DNA of 64,000 bases from Gibbula magus (lineage: Eukaryota; Mollusca; Gastropoda; Trochida; Trochidae), in contig OW388302.1 in the NCBI GenBank assembly GCA_936450465.1, positions 56,796,959 through 56,860,958 of the forward strand, written 5' to 3'. Shown one piece after another: positions 24,001 to 39,000 of the stretch. The stretch's first letter is position 1; each line of letters starts with the position of its first letter. The notes beneath the pieces are model-generated. The model was not told where the DNA came from. It saw only the letters and a program-made list of their open reading frames with translations, and ran no database searches. A program made the translations under genes and the position numbers.

Positions 24001-27000
24001 CTGAACATGAAGATGAAATAAGATCTGTATCAAAATGCAGTGCCCCCGAACAAAGCAGCTGTGTTCTCCATAAATGATAACGATCAATTGTATGCCGATG
24101 ATATAACAACTTGTATTGGATCTATAAGTGATATGCACCATGTGATATGAGGTTTGATGCTGTATTTTATCTCGTAAGAACCTAGGCGCTTATCTCCTTA
24201 GATAAGGTGCTTATTGGAGATCTAACATTAAAAGTCTAACAGAATAAAATCATATCTTGTATTGGTATTTTGTAAATTTGTGGTCTAACCGACGCTTATA
24301 AAAGGCTTGACGTTTATTGGAGAGCCAGTGCTTATACGAGAACTTGTGTCTATTTCTTGAACAAATGCTTTCACCCTGGCGCTTATTAGAGGAGATACAA
24401 TATTTGACTTACATTGTGACAGTTAGCATCATTATAGGGAGATAATCTGCAATAGTTTTGTGTCTAAAGGTACACTTGATTTGTTCTAAACCGACTGATA
24501 GTTGAAGTTGAGTCTCATGCACTAACACGACTGCCCCCCGGTTCACATTAGGAATCAAATGCATGGGGCGAAGCACATGAGCACACTTAAACTGTTCAAA
24601 TGAAACCAGCTCATTTAGCTGACAGTCAGTGCCTCAGCCACGTTCAGCCGCTCCAAAACAAGTGTCTCAACATCCGGGGAAACATATGGACCTGGCTAGC
24701 CGGATGATCAGCCGGTAGGCAAATCAAGTGTACCCTATGCAATGTATGCATCATTGCCAGGAAAACGGAGAGCGCTGACATTGAATTTCTGTAACAGCGC
24801 TGACATTGAATTTCTGTAACACTGCACCTTCACTGCCAGTATGTACAGATGAGGAACTGTTTTCAAGACAGACTAATTTCCTCCACAAGTTCATGCCTCT
24901 TGTGTGACTTCACTGGTCAGCTACTTACAAGTGTTATTATTACCAAAGCAAAAAAAAACCAAAGAATAAAGGAAAAACTGAAAAGACATACAAAAGAATT
25001 TATTTTACTACACAATACACAATATTTCAGAAATGATAGAAAAAATACACATGTAACTGCTTACAAACTTTTCAACACATATAAATATACATACTCGTAT
25101 TATTTATAGAACTACACTATACAAGAAGAGAGAGATACAACATCTCCAAGAATACCCTTAGTTAAACATCAATCAAACAAAGTCTGCCTCAAAAATAGTG
25201 GAAACAATTTTGAAATTACTTTGACACATTAGTTTACAGGCAAGATAACAACATGGCTACACATATGATATGTATGATATACCTCGATCTGGTACTATAA
25301 TCTCAGATAATGATACATAAATCTATGAATATCATAAATATATAACTGCCAACTAGCAATGAGACATTCTGGAGAAGTGGGATTCAGGGGATTTTGTTGA
25401 CAAGAAACCCATGCAAACACAGGAGCAAAATAATTTGAACCATGCTAAACACAACAGTTATAACTTTAGACCCAACTTTACTGACGTGGATAGAAATAAA
25501 CTATGCAAAGTTATACTCCATCATTGAGATGAAATTAAATTCAACAAATATGACAACTACTCTATTCTCCATTCTCATGCAGCCTGCTATTTCAAACTGA
25601 CCAATGAAACGTCAACACCACTGACTTCAGCCAATCACAGGCAGTGTTAGGAGGCTAGAACAAGGGAGACAATTACAAGGGGAGATAACTCCAAAAGACA
25701 ACTAAATGAGATTAGACTAACAAAAGTGCCGACTTGCAAATAAAACAAGTGTAGTTAATTCTGGGACGTTTTTTATGATCTTTGGTATAGGACAAGCAGT
25801 AAACATTGGTTAATGTGGATAGACTCTATGGATTGAGTTGCTGACTGATGCATTCACGAACAGCTATTCACACAACAAGCTGAAGTGCCATCGACCAACA
25901 CTTCAAGCGAAAAAAGATCGAAAAAACCTGACATCGGCAGAGTCAAACCGCCTTGAGCTCTGAAACATCACCGGCATGAAATAAACATAAAGTAAACAAG
26001 AACAGCCTCAGTGTATCTGTCAATATACATGTCCAAGTTAACATCTTCACTATCTTTGGTTTTAAAGTTTGTAAGCAGTTAAACTAAAAAGAAGAAAGAA
26101 AAAGAAAAATTGTTAAAAGTGAAATGAATGAAATTGTATTAAAACATAATTCTACAAAAAAAAAGACACTACTACATTTTCTAGTGTTAAAAATGAAAAA
26201 AAAAAGCACAAATTAGTGGAACACAAAAGGTAGTGAACATATCTCTCGCCATATAACTCAGACTACCAACATTACAATATAATCAAATGAGAAGCAACTT
26301 GTTTTTGGAGTCTTCTAACTTTTCTTGGGAGGAGGGGTAAAAAAACACATATCTGACAAGTGGATTTTACGACATTGTGAGCCCAACCCACTCTAGTAAG
26401 CAAAATGAACTCTACCTAATTATATTGTCATTGCATCTTAAGTAGTCCCTTTGGCTACCAGTATTTACTAACACATCATCATGTGCTTATTCAATTTTGA
26501 GGGAGCCAAAAACAGACCATAACAGGTTTTTTTTTTCCCAAATGACTAAAATAAAATCTTTTAATTTATATATGTTTATCTTACAAATTTATTATCAGTA
26601 TGTTATTGCAAGATAAATCTGTGCCAATCCAAATGACACATCCAATTTGAGATTTTAAGACAATTATTATTAAACAATTCGGAAAAATATTGTTCTCATA
26701 TGATCCATAATTTTTATCAAATCAGTAAATTATTTCAAAGGCCTCTGCATATAGTTCACTTTTATAAGGTCCTATAATTACAAGAAACAAATTTAAACGA
26801 ATGAGCTGGCAACATTTCAAGCTTGTCTTTTTGTTCTCCAATTATTACCTCGATTGGAACAGATGGATGGATTAACAATGAATTGGTGTCGGGTTAACAA
26901 GGAAGTGACAGCAGATTGACGGAGGCAACTGACATATATATCCCTTTCCACTTTATGGTTAGGGATAACGTGTAGAGTGACAAGCTTGGCCAGTGAGGTC

Positions 27001-30000
27001 ACACAATCCACGTACATGGAAGTGGGTGCAATACGACAGCTTGGGGTTAACTGAGAGGGTGAGACATTGTGGGGTGAGAGGGGTTTACATGGGGTGACAT
27101 AGACACCAATATAATATCCTCTATATAAGGTGAGGTGAGGTGAAGAGAGTTGGGGTTTAACGCCATTTTCAAGAGTATTTCACTTACATCACGGCTGCTA
27201 GTATAATTGCAGGGAGAAAGCATGCAACGCCATGAGGGCTATGTATTGCATTGAAACCTGCGAGCATCGGCTGGAACTATGGGATAATACTGCACTGAAA
27301 TTCAGTGTAGCATTGCACCCAACTCCATAGCAGACAAAGTTGCCAGCCCCTGGCGGGATTTGAACCCAAGACCTCTTGATCCGAAGCCAAACATGCTAAC
27401 CACTGCGCTATCCTGCGATACATTGTGTACGTGGAGAGAGGAAGACAGGGCTTGGAGTCGTGTTGAACACTGGGGAGTCAAAGACCTTACTATGTTTATA
27501 TACAGCTAAATGTAGTTTTGAATCGAGGAGAAATGTATTGGTGGTACAAGAGTTTCTATGGGCAGTTAATTCAAGATGTAATGCCATTTGGCTGGGACTA
27601 AACTGTGATGTGATGTGATTTTCAAAACGTACCTGGTTGAAGCTCGATTAATATTTATATACTTGTTAGTATCAGCAAGAGTTGTGTCTGTGCTCTTATG
27701 AGGTCAGCATTCAACTTTAAATATTTATACAGAGTGAAAAGAGGAAGAACAGCTGATAACCCATGTATTACCATTAACATAATATATTATTGAGAGAATT
27801 TTCTCTAGATTGGTAATTTTGGTACGTAACTTGACAAGATGATATCCGAGCAGTATTTGATGACACTTGTGTTATTACAAACACCAACTGCTATATATTA
27901 CACTCAGGATATAATGTTTATGATGAACCAAATGTGGATTGAGAACTTGCAATCATTGAAACCCACCGTCTTCACTCTTTATATGTAAGGTAAAGTTAAA
28001 ACACATAACATCACCATCCATATTGGAAGTGGATGATATAGAAGATGTATACATTGTTCTTATCAGTATTGTTGGTGTATGTCTTGCTGTGTAATGATAT
28101 ATGTGTTACACTGTTATTGATATCGCAGATGTATGATATATGTGACATCACATGGATGATGGAGATGGTATCTGGACTGTACGGAGAGGGCCATGCAGGT
28201 TAGCAGATATGGATCGATATCACACTGGCACACCACAACACAGGAGAGCGCCACCTACCTTAGCCGAGTCTTTCAGGTGTAACATGGCAGGATCGTTCAC
28301 TGTCTTCCCGGACGCGTTCTTTGTAGCACTTATTAGATCAGAGAGGGCCGAGGCCACGTCCTTCACAGCGTTGATTAGCAGCACCTGACAGAAATATGTA
28401 AATTAGTCAATATGTGAAGATACATTCCAATGATTTTTTTATATGGTTGAAAAATAAATCAATCTTCTGCTGTTTCGTAAAATTTTTAAAAACGTGCTGA
28501 TAAGAATAGCTTAATTTCTGCTTTTAAAAGTTGCGATAATCTCCTCACAGTCCTTGTCAAGGTTGTATCTGGGCTGGCTGATATAAAATATCTTTAGTTG
28601 TGTCTCACAGATCCTGTTACTAAACTTCACATCCATGTTTCTTAATTACCTCGGCATCTGATTTTCCTTGTTATTTATTCTGATACTATTCGGTATTGAT
28701 ATTTCATGCTATCATGGCAAACTGTCAGAGTCTGTACTTCTGTCCCACACCCATCCAGTCCCTATAGGTCAAGAGTTACTGTTACTAAACGTCCCATCCA
28801 AGTCTGCTAACTATACACCCACCTGCGCTTCTGGTTGTTCTGCTCCCAGCGACCCAGCTCCTAGTTTGACAACATCTGCCAGTCGTGTAATCGTCTTCAC
28901 CGCTGTCTGAGCAGCAGAGGCCAGTTGCTCCTGATTGGATGCTGCCCCGGCAACCAGGGTCTTTGTATCCTCAACCAGGGCCTTGGCAGTCTTCAGGATA
29001 TTCTCCCTGTAACATGGATAAGAAAATTATTTAGTTAGAACCTTGAGTACATTTCATGATTTGCTTCCACTGGAATCCATAGTTTTTATTCAATATCTAA
29101 TCTTAAAGGGGCAGTAGCACGTTTTTTGCAAAATTTATTTTTTCAAAATTCCCATTTATAATGATAGTTTATGTCATTTAAACTAACTTTAGAGGGTAAA
29201 ACATCTTATTACACAAACCAATTACCTGTAGTGGTAAAAACTATGTTGCGTATAAAGCAAAAATTGCATGGCGGCCATTTTATTGTGAACATATTTTATT
29301 ATTTTTAATGACAAAAACGATTCCCATGGCTTTACCCAAACATGTACACTCATTTTAAACTTTATTTTCCGAAGAGAGAAGGATGTTTTACTATTGGTGA
29401 AATTATTTTTCAAATACATTTCATCAACTTATTTGAGCGAAAAAACGTGCTACTGCACCTTTAAAGGGAGGGTTATATGGTGGTATTTTAAGACAAACAT
29501 CAACCACATCAAGCTGACATACAGTAACTACAAACTTGGTTATTACTGTAACTAAGTTATGTGCACTGACAAGCCTTGAACCTGAAGTCAGACAAAATCA
29601 TCGCGACTTCTTCCATGATTCCAGAAAGCTACAAACCTGTGATCAGCAAACGACTCCGACCCATCAGCGTTGAGAGTGCCTGCTGTTGCAAACATGATGG
29701 TTGTATCAAGGTCACCGATGATACCGCTCACGGTGCTGGCTGCGTTGATACATGCCTGGGTGCCACGTGATCCGGCCTGTAGTGCCGCCAGTACGAACGA
29801 GACCTGCAATAAATAATTGCAATTGTAATTCTTGATGAGTTATTATCTAACAAAATTTATGTCACCACCACAATCTCTCCACTGTATCAAGTATCATATA
29901 ATCGTACATTAGATTAACCCTCTACATGCCAATGCAGTTATATTCCACCTGCTGCATAAAAAAAGTCCTAAGATAATCGTTAGTCACTACAGTAACTTGA

Positions 30001-33000
30001 AAATACTGAAAGTAATATTGAAAATACTAAGGATTGGGAGTCAAGGTTAACTTGAGTAATATGATTTCGTGAAAGGAACCATCAGTTTGAATGAAAGAGG
30101 GCTGTAGTTAACCTCCTTCTAGTCTATGTGATGAGACCAATCTTGCCTACAGCATGCAGTCAGTTAAACCTTTACATGCAGAGTTTATCAATACCAAATA
30201 GCAACTGAATGGTCAGTTTACAATAATCACAGCTCAAAAGGGAATAACCCAGAATTGGCTATTGACTAAATAGAGCCCAGTGTTAAAGATCACTTGCCCT
30301 AGCGAGAACCCACTAGCGTACCAATGGTAAAGCATAGGCAGTCCATGCAAGATCTCGCTAGAACTAGCTCTCTTGAACACGGGGAAGGCCTACACACTGA
30401 GCAGGTAAAGATGACTAGAAGATGTTCACCTTCTCACTGATGCTCTTCGCATGTTCTGAGAGGTCCTTCCTGGCGTACGCGTCGCTCGGGTTGGCCTGGA
30501 GATTACCGGCATCCTGGACAACTTCAACACAGCTGCGACCTAGATCCTGAACAGTCGACCGGATCCTGTTTCCAATCTGAGGAAAACAATGTTACGTTAG
30601 GGGGATATCAGTGGAGTATTATACAGAGAGGGGGATATCAGTGGAGTAATATACAGAGAGGGGGATATCAGTGGAGTAATATACAGAGAGGGGGATATCA
30701 GTGGAGTAATATACAGAGAGGGGGATATCAGTGGAGTAATATACAGAGAGGGGGATATCAGTGGAGTAATATACAGAGAGGGGGATATCAGTGGAGTAAT
30801 ATACAGAGAGGGGGATATCAGTGGAGTAATATACAGGAGGGGGATATCAGTGGAGTAATATACAGAGAGGAGGATATCAGTGGAGTAATATACAGAGAGG
30901 GGGATATCAGTAGAGTAATATACAGAGAGGGGGATATCAGTGGAGTAATATACAGAGAGGGGGATATCAGTGGAGTAATATACAGAGATGGGGATATCAG
31001 TGGAGTAATATACAGAGAGGGGGACATCAGTGGAGTAATATACAGAGAGGGGGATATCAGTGGAGTAATATACAGAGAGAGGCAGTGTATCTATTACTTT
31101 CACTCTTTGCTGCGCTTCGAAAAAATAAGCAACGTCTTTTCATTACATGACAGGCTCTTCTGATATATGTCTGTGTGTAGAGATTTAGTCTATATAGAAG
31201 GGCCGACAACTAGCCCCTTCTGACAATAATTCTAACCTTTCTGGCACATGTACACCACAGAAAAGTCTAATGTACAAGGGCCAAATATAAGTGTTAGATA
31301 AATATAAAGGGAAGGGGAGGTAACTCACATCAGCATTGTTGGTAGCAGTGGTAGCACCGCGTGAGTTGTTGGCGAGCTGGCTATAATCCCGTGTCAGCTG
31401 GTTGGCGAGGTGTCCTAGTTCCTGGACATTCTGAGTTGATTTACCAATCTGCAGGGGGAAAATAATTTCTTTTTACAATCTTGAAAATATTCAATTGAAA
31501 TCTGATTTTACTACAAAGAAATAATGCTTTCACCAATATTCTATACAAACAACAGATCTGAATCAGGGGGACAACGTTAAAAAGTTTAAGAAAGTATCAT
31601 CAGAGTATGCCCCTTAAACTTCTGTAAAAACTATCATTTTTTAACTGTCAACCACTGAATTTACCACATATCTGGGTAGTGAACGTGTCTTCTCGACTCA
31701 CCATGTCCTGGGCTGTACGAGCGATCTGTTTACAGAGTCGAACCATGTTGGTCTGGTAGTCCACGAAGGAGGTTCCTTCCGTGGCTATCACCTCGTCCGT
31801 CTGAAAGATATACATGGAGAAACGTTTTATGATTGTTGAACTTTTATTCTGCTTTAATCAACACTCTTATCATGATGTACCTTGTAGTTGAAAATCTAGA
31901 TGATGCTGTCCATCTGCTTTATCAAAGAATCTCACCACATAGTGATAGTGTATATTGATAATACCATAGCAAGATATTATTCCAAAGATCAGTCACTTGC
32001 AAATGACTTTGTTGTGGGGATATTTTATAGCTTAAGGAGAGGTTGGACATCCTGTCTGAAAAGGGTTTAGTAGGATTCAGAGAAAAGCCCAACAAAAGTT
32101 ATCCTCCCTGTAAGTGATATTTTGAATATTTCATGTACTGTTACATTGACTAGCAGGTATTGAAATCATAATTTGTTTTCACTTGCAAATGAAATGGCAT
32201 CTCATACAGGAGATCTCATCAAGACAAATCCGTCACTCACCCGAGACATGGACTTAGAGATGCTGTCGATCATGCTGCTGACGGCGCCGGACTGAGACGC
32301 GGCCTCCTCAATGTTTTGGAGCAGATCCTGCAGCACGTCCCGCATGTCGTCCGCCGCTCCATCCACGTTAGTGTGACAATGAAGTGCCTGCAAACGTTGC
32401 ATAGTCAATTGATAAAATGGTATGAGAAATATAGGTAATTTTGATAAGGAAAAATAATGAGCTGAGTCAAGATGATCTTCTCAGTATGATTCCAAATATA
32501 ATGTAGATGTTGACTATTGCTTTTAATCTCCTCATTAACCCTTTGCCTACTATTCTGGAATATTCCATGATAACCTATGTTTAGCTACTGGCCAATCTTG
32601 TATCCCTTTCTTGTGTGACTCCTGTAAAATGGCCACTCTGAAGGCTTAATTGGCAGTAATTGATGTAGCACTTAAAGTGTTAACATTATTATGTAGGTTT
32701 TCATCTGTTTTAAGTCGATAATGATTTCGTGTCACTAAAAGCAAATGAGACAAATCCTCATACAGTGCTTTATGTGATGCCCAGTTAGTTAATCTATCCA
32801 GACTCACCTTGGGGTTCCCGCCGCTCTCTTTACACGCGTAGAGAAACTGGAGAGCAGACTCGGCCACCGTCTTGGAGAGGTCCAGTACAGTCATCTGCTG
32901 TTTCGAGTTGTTCATCTTGGATGCTGTGCCTACCGCTCCGTCAGATAGGGGCTCGAAGTATGAGGACATTGTGTTGATCTGGGGAAATAAAACAAGAAAC

Positions 33001-36000
33001 TCACAGTGACCCTTATAAAGTGAATCTAAGAATAGTTTCAGACTACCTAGACTATAAAACAACTAACCGGTCTGTATTGAAATTTCATACAAATTAATAT
33101 ACGAATCGTGCGGTTACAATTCAAATTTGGTGGTAATTGTGTATCAATATTGATCACTGACAAGAGAGATTTGGAAAAATAAATTTGTATGTATGACAAA
33201 TTCTTTTGATTTTTATAAAGAATACAGAAATAGCTGTGGAAACAGAGAATTTTCTTAAAGTGACAAGAATTAAAACGGTGAAGTGATCATCAGAATGCAG
33301 AAGATAGACATTTTAAAGATTAACATAGTTCACAGAGAGAATAAGAACAGAGAGACTGAAGCAAGTCCTACCAGATGTCCAAGGTTCTCGGGTCTCGACT
33401 TGGCGGCCCTCTGTATAGAATCGATGGTGTCGAGGATCTCGCGCCCGCTGTTGATCATCTGCTCCTGGAAGCCCTTCAGTGTCTTGTCGTTCCTCTGTCC
33501 CAGGTTCTGACTGATGGCCGCCAGACTCGCCTGGTCCAGGTCCCGGATAGTCCGGTTCAGTTTGTCTATAGCCGTGTCGCACTCTCTCTGGCCGGGAGCG
33601 GTGTCTCTGTAGAACAGGGGAGATAATTTAGTTAATGACATTGTATTAAATTGATAAGTCAATCCGTCACAGTTGAATTATTAGTTTCTCTATGGCTCTT
33701 TTCTAGAAAAGGTTTAAGAACAGAGTGTGGTTTATACTGAAGACAAAGTTCAAGACTCAAGACAAACATTCCATTTCTTAATCCAACTCAACTTATCACC
33801 CTGTTATCGTTAACCTCCTGATCCAAACCAACTTACTAGTTTTCCATCATGTAGAAGAAATGGCTGAAGTGCAATAAGGATATTGCACAAGTGAACATGT
33901 CATATCTCATACCTTCGTTATTTTAACCTCCTGATCCAACTCAACTTATCATTTCTCCATCATGTAGAAGAAAAAGGTACTGAGCAGTAGGGGCATTGCA
34001 GTTGTGGACACATGATATCTATTATTCTGGTTAGCTTTGATCTCCTGTGTAATGAATATACTTACTTGATGGCGGACACAAGTCGCTTGATGGCGTCTGA
34101 GACGCTCTTCGAGTGGTTGGAGTAGAGTTGGTAGGTGGGCGGGTCCCGTGGGTTGATGGCCAGCTGTTTGGCAGCTTGCAGCATGTGACACGCCCCATCA
34201 ATCATGGCCTTGCCTGAGTGTGAGATGGGCTCCTGGGCCTGTCGGGCCTGGAGGGACAACCACAATTGGAAGTTTACAAATTGGGACACAATAATCCTGC
34301 ATCTGACAAAACTCTCCCAAGAAGAGAATTCACAAAGGAACATATCTTTGGTGGTTATGTATCAATGCTGTCAATTCTTAAATCATTAAATCTTATATTT
34401 CAAGGAACTAAGGCTTTATAGTAGTAATTGAGTAATTCATGTATGTTGCTCAGATCCCTCTAGGCGTCTGAGCAGGGTATAAACTACATGTATGCAATAC
34501 AAACAAAGTATTTTTCCTGCATTAAACATCTTCACTCAGTAACATCAGGGCTGGTAAAGTACACCTCTGCTCATGCTTTGAGTATTCCACAGTGATTCAG
34601 GAATTATACAGGCCCATAGGACCATATTTAGTTTGCCCTAGTTAGTTTTTACTCCCTTCTCGGGCTGAAGAACTAGTCAATCTCTGAAATATAGAAATGT
34701 CCCACCTTGTGACTGATTTTGGCGGGTCTGCTGGCGAACTCTGGAGATGAGGCGAAAGTCGTGAGTTCGTCCACAGCATTGATGAGTGGTCTGGAAGCTT
34801 CTGCACATCGCTGTCGATTGGTGTCCGTGAACTCGCTGTCTAGCGCCTGCACAGAGGACGAACATGTACATTTCAATGAGCAGGTGAGTTTTTGTTTAAC
34901 ACTGTTTTGCCAATATTGTATCAATTACCAGCAAATAAACATTTCAAATCTCATATGATGATAAACAGACAACCTTGTCTTTCTTCGTATTTCTAAAATA
35001 ACATTAAAATTCTATGTTAACACTTGATTTCTCTGTACGCTACAGAGTTTCATTATCATTTATATGTTTATTGTTGTTTATTTATATTATTTATCTAAAT
35101 GGCAACACAGACAAGAAGCTAAATCGAAACCCTTCGTTGAGCCTTTTGCTCTGGAATGTTTTAGCCAGTAGCCTAAACAATTGTATTCTTTGTGTTCAGT
35201 CATGATTCCTGTAAACTGCCAAACCAGATTGACTTGTCACTGACTGAGTCAGCAGCCAGAGTATCAACATGCAGTGACCGTGATTGATCACATGACTGAT
35301 ACAATTGCTGAATGGAAATAAACCTGACTTAGAAATAAAATTCCACACCAAGGCAGTGTCCATTGGTCATCACTATACCTGACAACATACTGCTACACTT
35401 GACATTCAAATTTAACGAACTAAGGTACCTTGATAGCTTTGACGAGTGTGGCGGTGCTGTTGGCGACATCTTTGGCGCTCTGGACGAAGTGCCGCTTGGC
35501 GACAGGGTTTGTGGTTTTGGACGAGGCAAGGCGACATGCATTACACAGTGCCGACGTGTGTTTGGCGACCACGGTGGCAGCCGATAGCACCTGCGTATAA
35601 TACAGAGAGTTACACTACGACCAGAATAAACCCAGGGATTGAAACTCTGTATCGTTACAACTATTTCTATCCTACATCATAGGAATGTGCAACATTTATA
35701 TGTAAATTGCTTTTTCACTTTTAGGTTACTTTATTCTGATTATAATCTTATGTTGTTTCAATCCCTTGGGGGAAAAAATACTTTCAAATGACATGATATG
35801 TCATTTCATATAAGGAATTGTGCATGACTTTAAGCAATGTTACATGTCAGTATAGTAAGTATGAACCATTGACATCTCTATCATTAATAATATGAAATTT
35901 TGAAATAAATTTTACAAAAGGTAATTTAAAGATTTGACAGAGAGCAAGATAAGCAATTTATAAACTATTTTCAATCATAAATAAAAAACATGACATTTCA

Positions 36001-39000
36001 ACAATGAAATACAATTACTGAAATAAAACCAAAATTAAAATGACACACAACATTTATTGCTTTTTGCTGAAAATTGCTGAGAAAAAGTGCTGAACACCCT
36101 AACCAACAAAACGTCCAGAAATAAACTGAAACTCCAGGAGTAAACAGTGGCAATAGAACCGACCTAATGTCTCCAGGTTTGGATCCAAGGACAGAAGAGT
36201 TCCCATCTAATTCGACTTTAATCCCATCACATGTGTGTCAATCTCACAACACTTAATCTTTCAGAATATACGCCCCTGTCATTACTGAATTTTCACCTCT
36301 ATTTGATGCCACTGCAACAATTGACTTTTCAAAATATCGGTTTCTTATTTTCGGATTGCTGAAGTTTTCTCTCTCAATTGCTTGTTAGAAACTAGAGTTG
36401 TGAAATTATTTTGATTCTTTAATGATATTTATTACATCTTAAATGATATGATTAGTTTAAATAAATATCACAGTATCTTATTTCAAACAAAACAGTATAA
36501 ATTTAACAACAATGAAAATATGTACATAATACCTCTATTTTAGTGAAACGATGATTGATATGTTATTATAATAAGTAATAAGTAATTATTGATACTACCA
36601 TAGATATTCACAACTAAGTTTAAACAGTTGACTGTGATGGCTGAAATTCGAATTTTCATAGGAGCATAAATTCTTGGAAAGTATTGTCAGATTGACCTAG
36701 GTGTGATGGTGATTTGATCTAGTTTAATAGATCAGATTAACCTAATTGTGATCAGATTAACCTCATTATGATCAGATTTGACTTGATTTGATCAGATTTG
36801 ATGGGTTCTGAACAAATGGAGACAGTACAGACATTGAAAGCTGACGGGGAAATCATAAAAAGATTGTGCGACGAGATTGAGTTTAAGCGACGGCTGCTGC
36901 ATGCAAGGTTGGGTTGGGGTGTAACCGTGGAGGGGAGATAACTGGTGTGAGGTGGGTGAGGCTGAATACAGGGAAATAATAGGATGAAGGATGATCTTTA
37001 TGACCGGTTTACTTATATAGGTTGTCAAATTAGACGTTGAAATTTCTTTCAGAGATTAAGTTACATAGAGAGAATCACAATACCTAATGTGTCTATTGAG
37101 AAGTAGTTTATTGATTTCAAAATTAAACTAAACTGAAACAGAACTAAAATGAAAATAAGACCTCTACATTATCAACTGAAGCTGAGTAATGACTCCTGTA
37201 TTCTATAACAATACTGAGGGCGGAGGTGTGGGAGCATTTACAGTGACATGATACCCCCGGGACCCAAGGAAAGCAAATTGTAAAAGTGCAACCTCTCCGG
37301 AGGACGAGTTGCCATGGTTACCTGTTCTCTGGAGGGGAGTCGGGAGGCCTGTAGAAATCAGGAACAACTGATAGATAGAGCTTATAAATGTCCAATATAC
37401 ATGTGGAAGGCAGAATTTTTATGGCACGAGTAAATTTTCCTCAAAAGAGGGATCCGTAAAGGTCTGTAACTCCTATTTTGTGGTAAGCAGAATAAACAGG
37501 GAACAAGATATAGGAAAGAGTAACCATGCTCCTGGACCCTGTTGACAATGAGGGCCACTCGCAAGAAGTAAGAGACTTTCTTCCCCCAGTTTTCGCTTTC
37601 AGGCTATGTAAAGGTCTCAGTCAATGTGGAAAAGTCCTGTCTGTCTTCTACGAGACAAGTCCTCTTTATCTTTGTCAACAGTCAAGAGTGTTGTATTGTT
37701 GTGTAGGTATTGTCTTGTCTGTAGTCAGTCAATGTCTACATGAATGTATGTTCTATCTTGTTTGCATGTACTTCTAGTATAATCCTCACACGGAGTAACG
37801 CAACATATGAATGTTAATCAATTTTGTAAACACATTACGTCTGGTTAGCAAATTCTTCAGCAATTTACAGATGTAAAACATGACATATTATTTAAATCTT
37901 AAATCACACAATAAACATATATAATTTTATCAAAACAATTAGTAATGCTACTTATATCTTTCTGATATCATAATTTAAATGAAACATAACAATAGATTTA
38001 CTCTTTGAACGTCCTCTCTCTCTCTCTACCCATGCAATATGCTCAATGCCTTTTTATCTAAGCCATTCAATGCACGGCCTTAAAAACATTTGGTCTTCAG
38101 AAGATTTTGCAAGATTTGTATTTAGAAACACATGCCATTTAGATAGTCCACAAATATGACATTGTTATTTTTGATTAGGCTATAAGCAAAGAAACAATCT
38201 TGTAATATAATAAATTTCATTGGTCTGCTAAACTAGCTAGAATAGAAACATTTTTGATGGCGGGAGTACAGGTTTAGATTTCCGAAGCTCTGTTGGTGCT
38301 AAATAGACAAAAAGTATGCCATTAAAATTTCTTCACATCATTCTCTGTCCTAGTCTAAATTTCTCCCCATGTAACTTCTGTCACCATTCTCTTCCCACAG
38401 ATGCCCCTCAAGTCATTTCTTCCCACGTAACCTTTGTCATGACATATACCAAAAAGAGTTTGAATTCTTCTCATTCCTCGCGCAAGAATGAGGGTTTTAC
38501 ACAATTTTTCTATCCTTTTAAATGTCAGACAACACATTTTGACGGTAAAATTTTCTTTATTACCCATTTTATTTATGTAATTTCTTGGAAGTAAAGACGC
38601 GACAAGCAGAAGTGACAATCTAAGTCGGATAACATTGTGACGTCAATAATAGTGATGATGTAACAGACACCCTGAAACAATGATTGCTAGGCAAACAAAT
38701 GTGTAAATTTTGACATATGAATAATATGACATGAACACGAGGTAGCGGTAGATTTTGAACGCTCTGATATACCAGACAGTTAATACTACTTAACTAGTTA
38801 AATGTTGAAATAAATTCTGAATAACTGAATTATTAAACCTGAAGAAGAAGATATGAATGAAAACATGCAATCAAAAATCATCCAGAAAAATAAAGGCAAA
38901 CAAAATGAAATTCAATGAGACTGAAAGTTAAATACTCAAATCAAAAACTCCCCTCTTTGTTCCTCAAAGTTAGTTCTATGATATATAAAATCTTAGTTTA

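Larger units (their letters stand above)
21460..28258 (-). other. TLN: Intron 40 (6.8 kb)
   Basis: Between two helices of R11. It holds a degenerate tandem repeat, a hAT-type element (22535-23908), an unclassified inverted-repeat element (24469-24734) and a SINE (27146-27418). The stretch 24780-27100 shows nothing I can name. Confidence 0.85.

Noticed and set aside
30597..31103. 168-residue open frame on the minus strand with a ten-residue repeating pattern
   Set aside because: It is the 30-bp minisatellite read through; the period is a multiple of 3, so all frames stay open. It lies wholly in intron 36.
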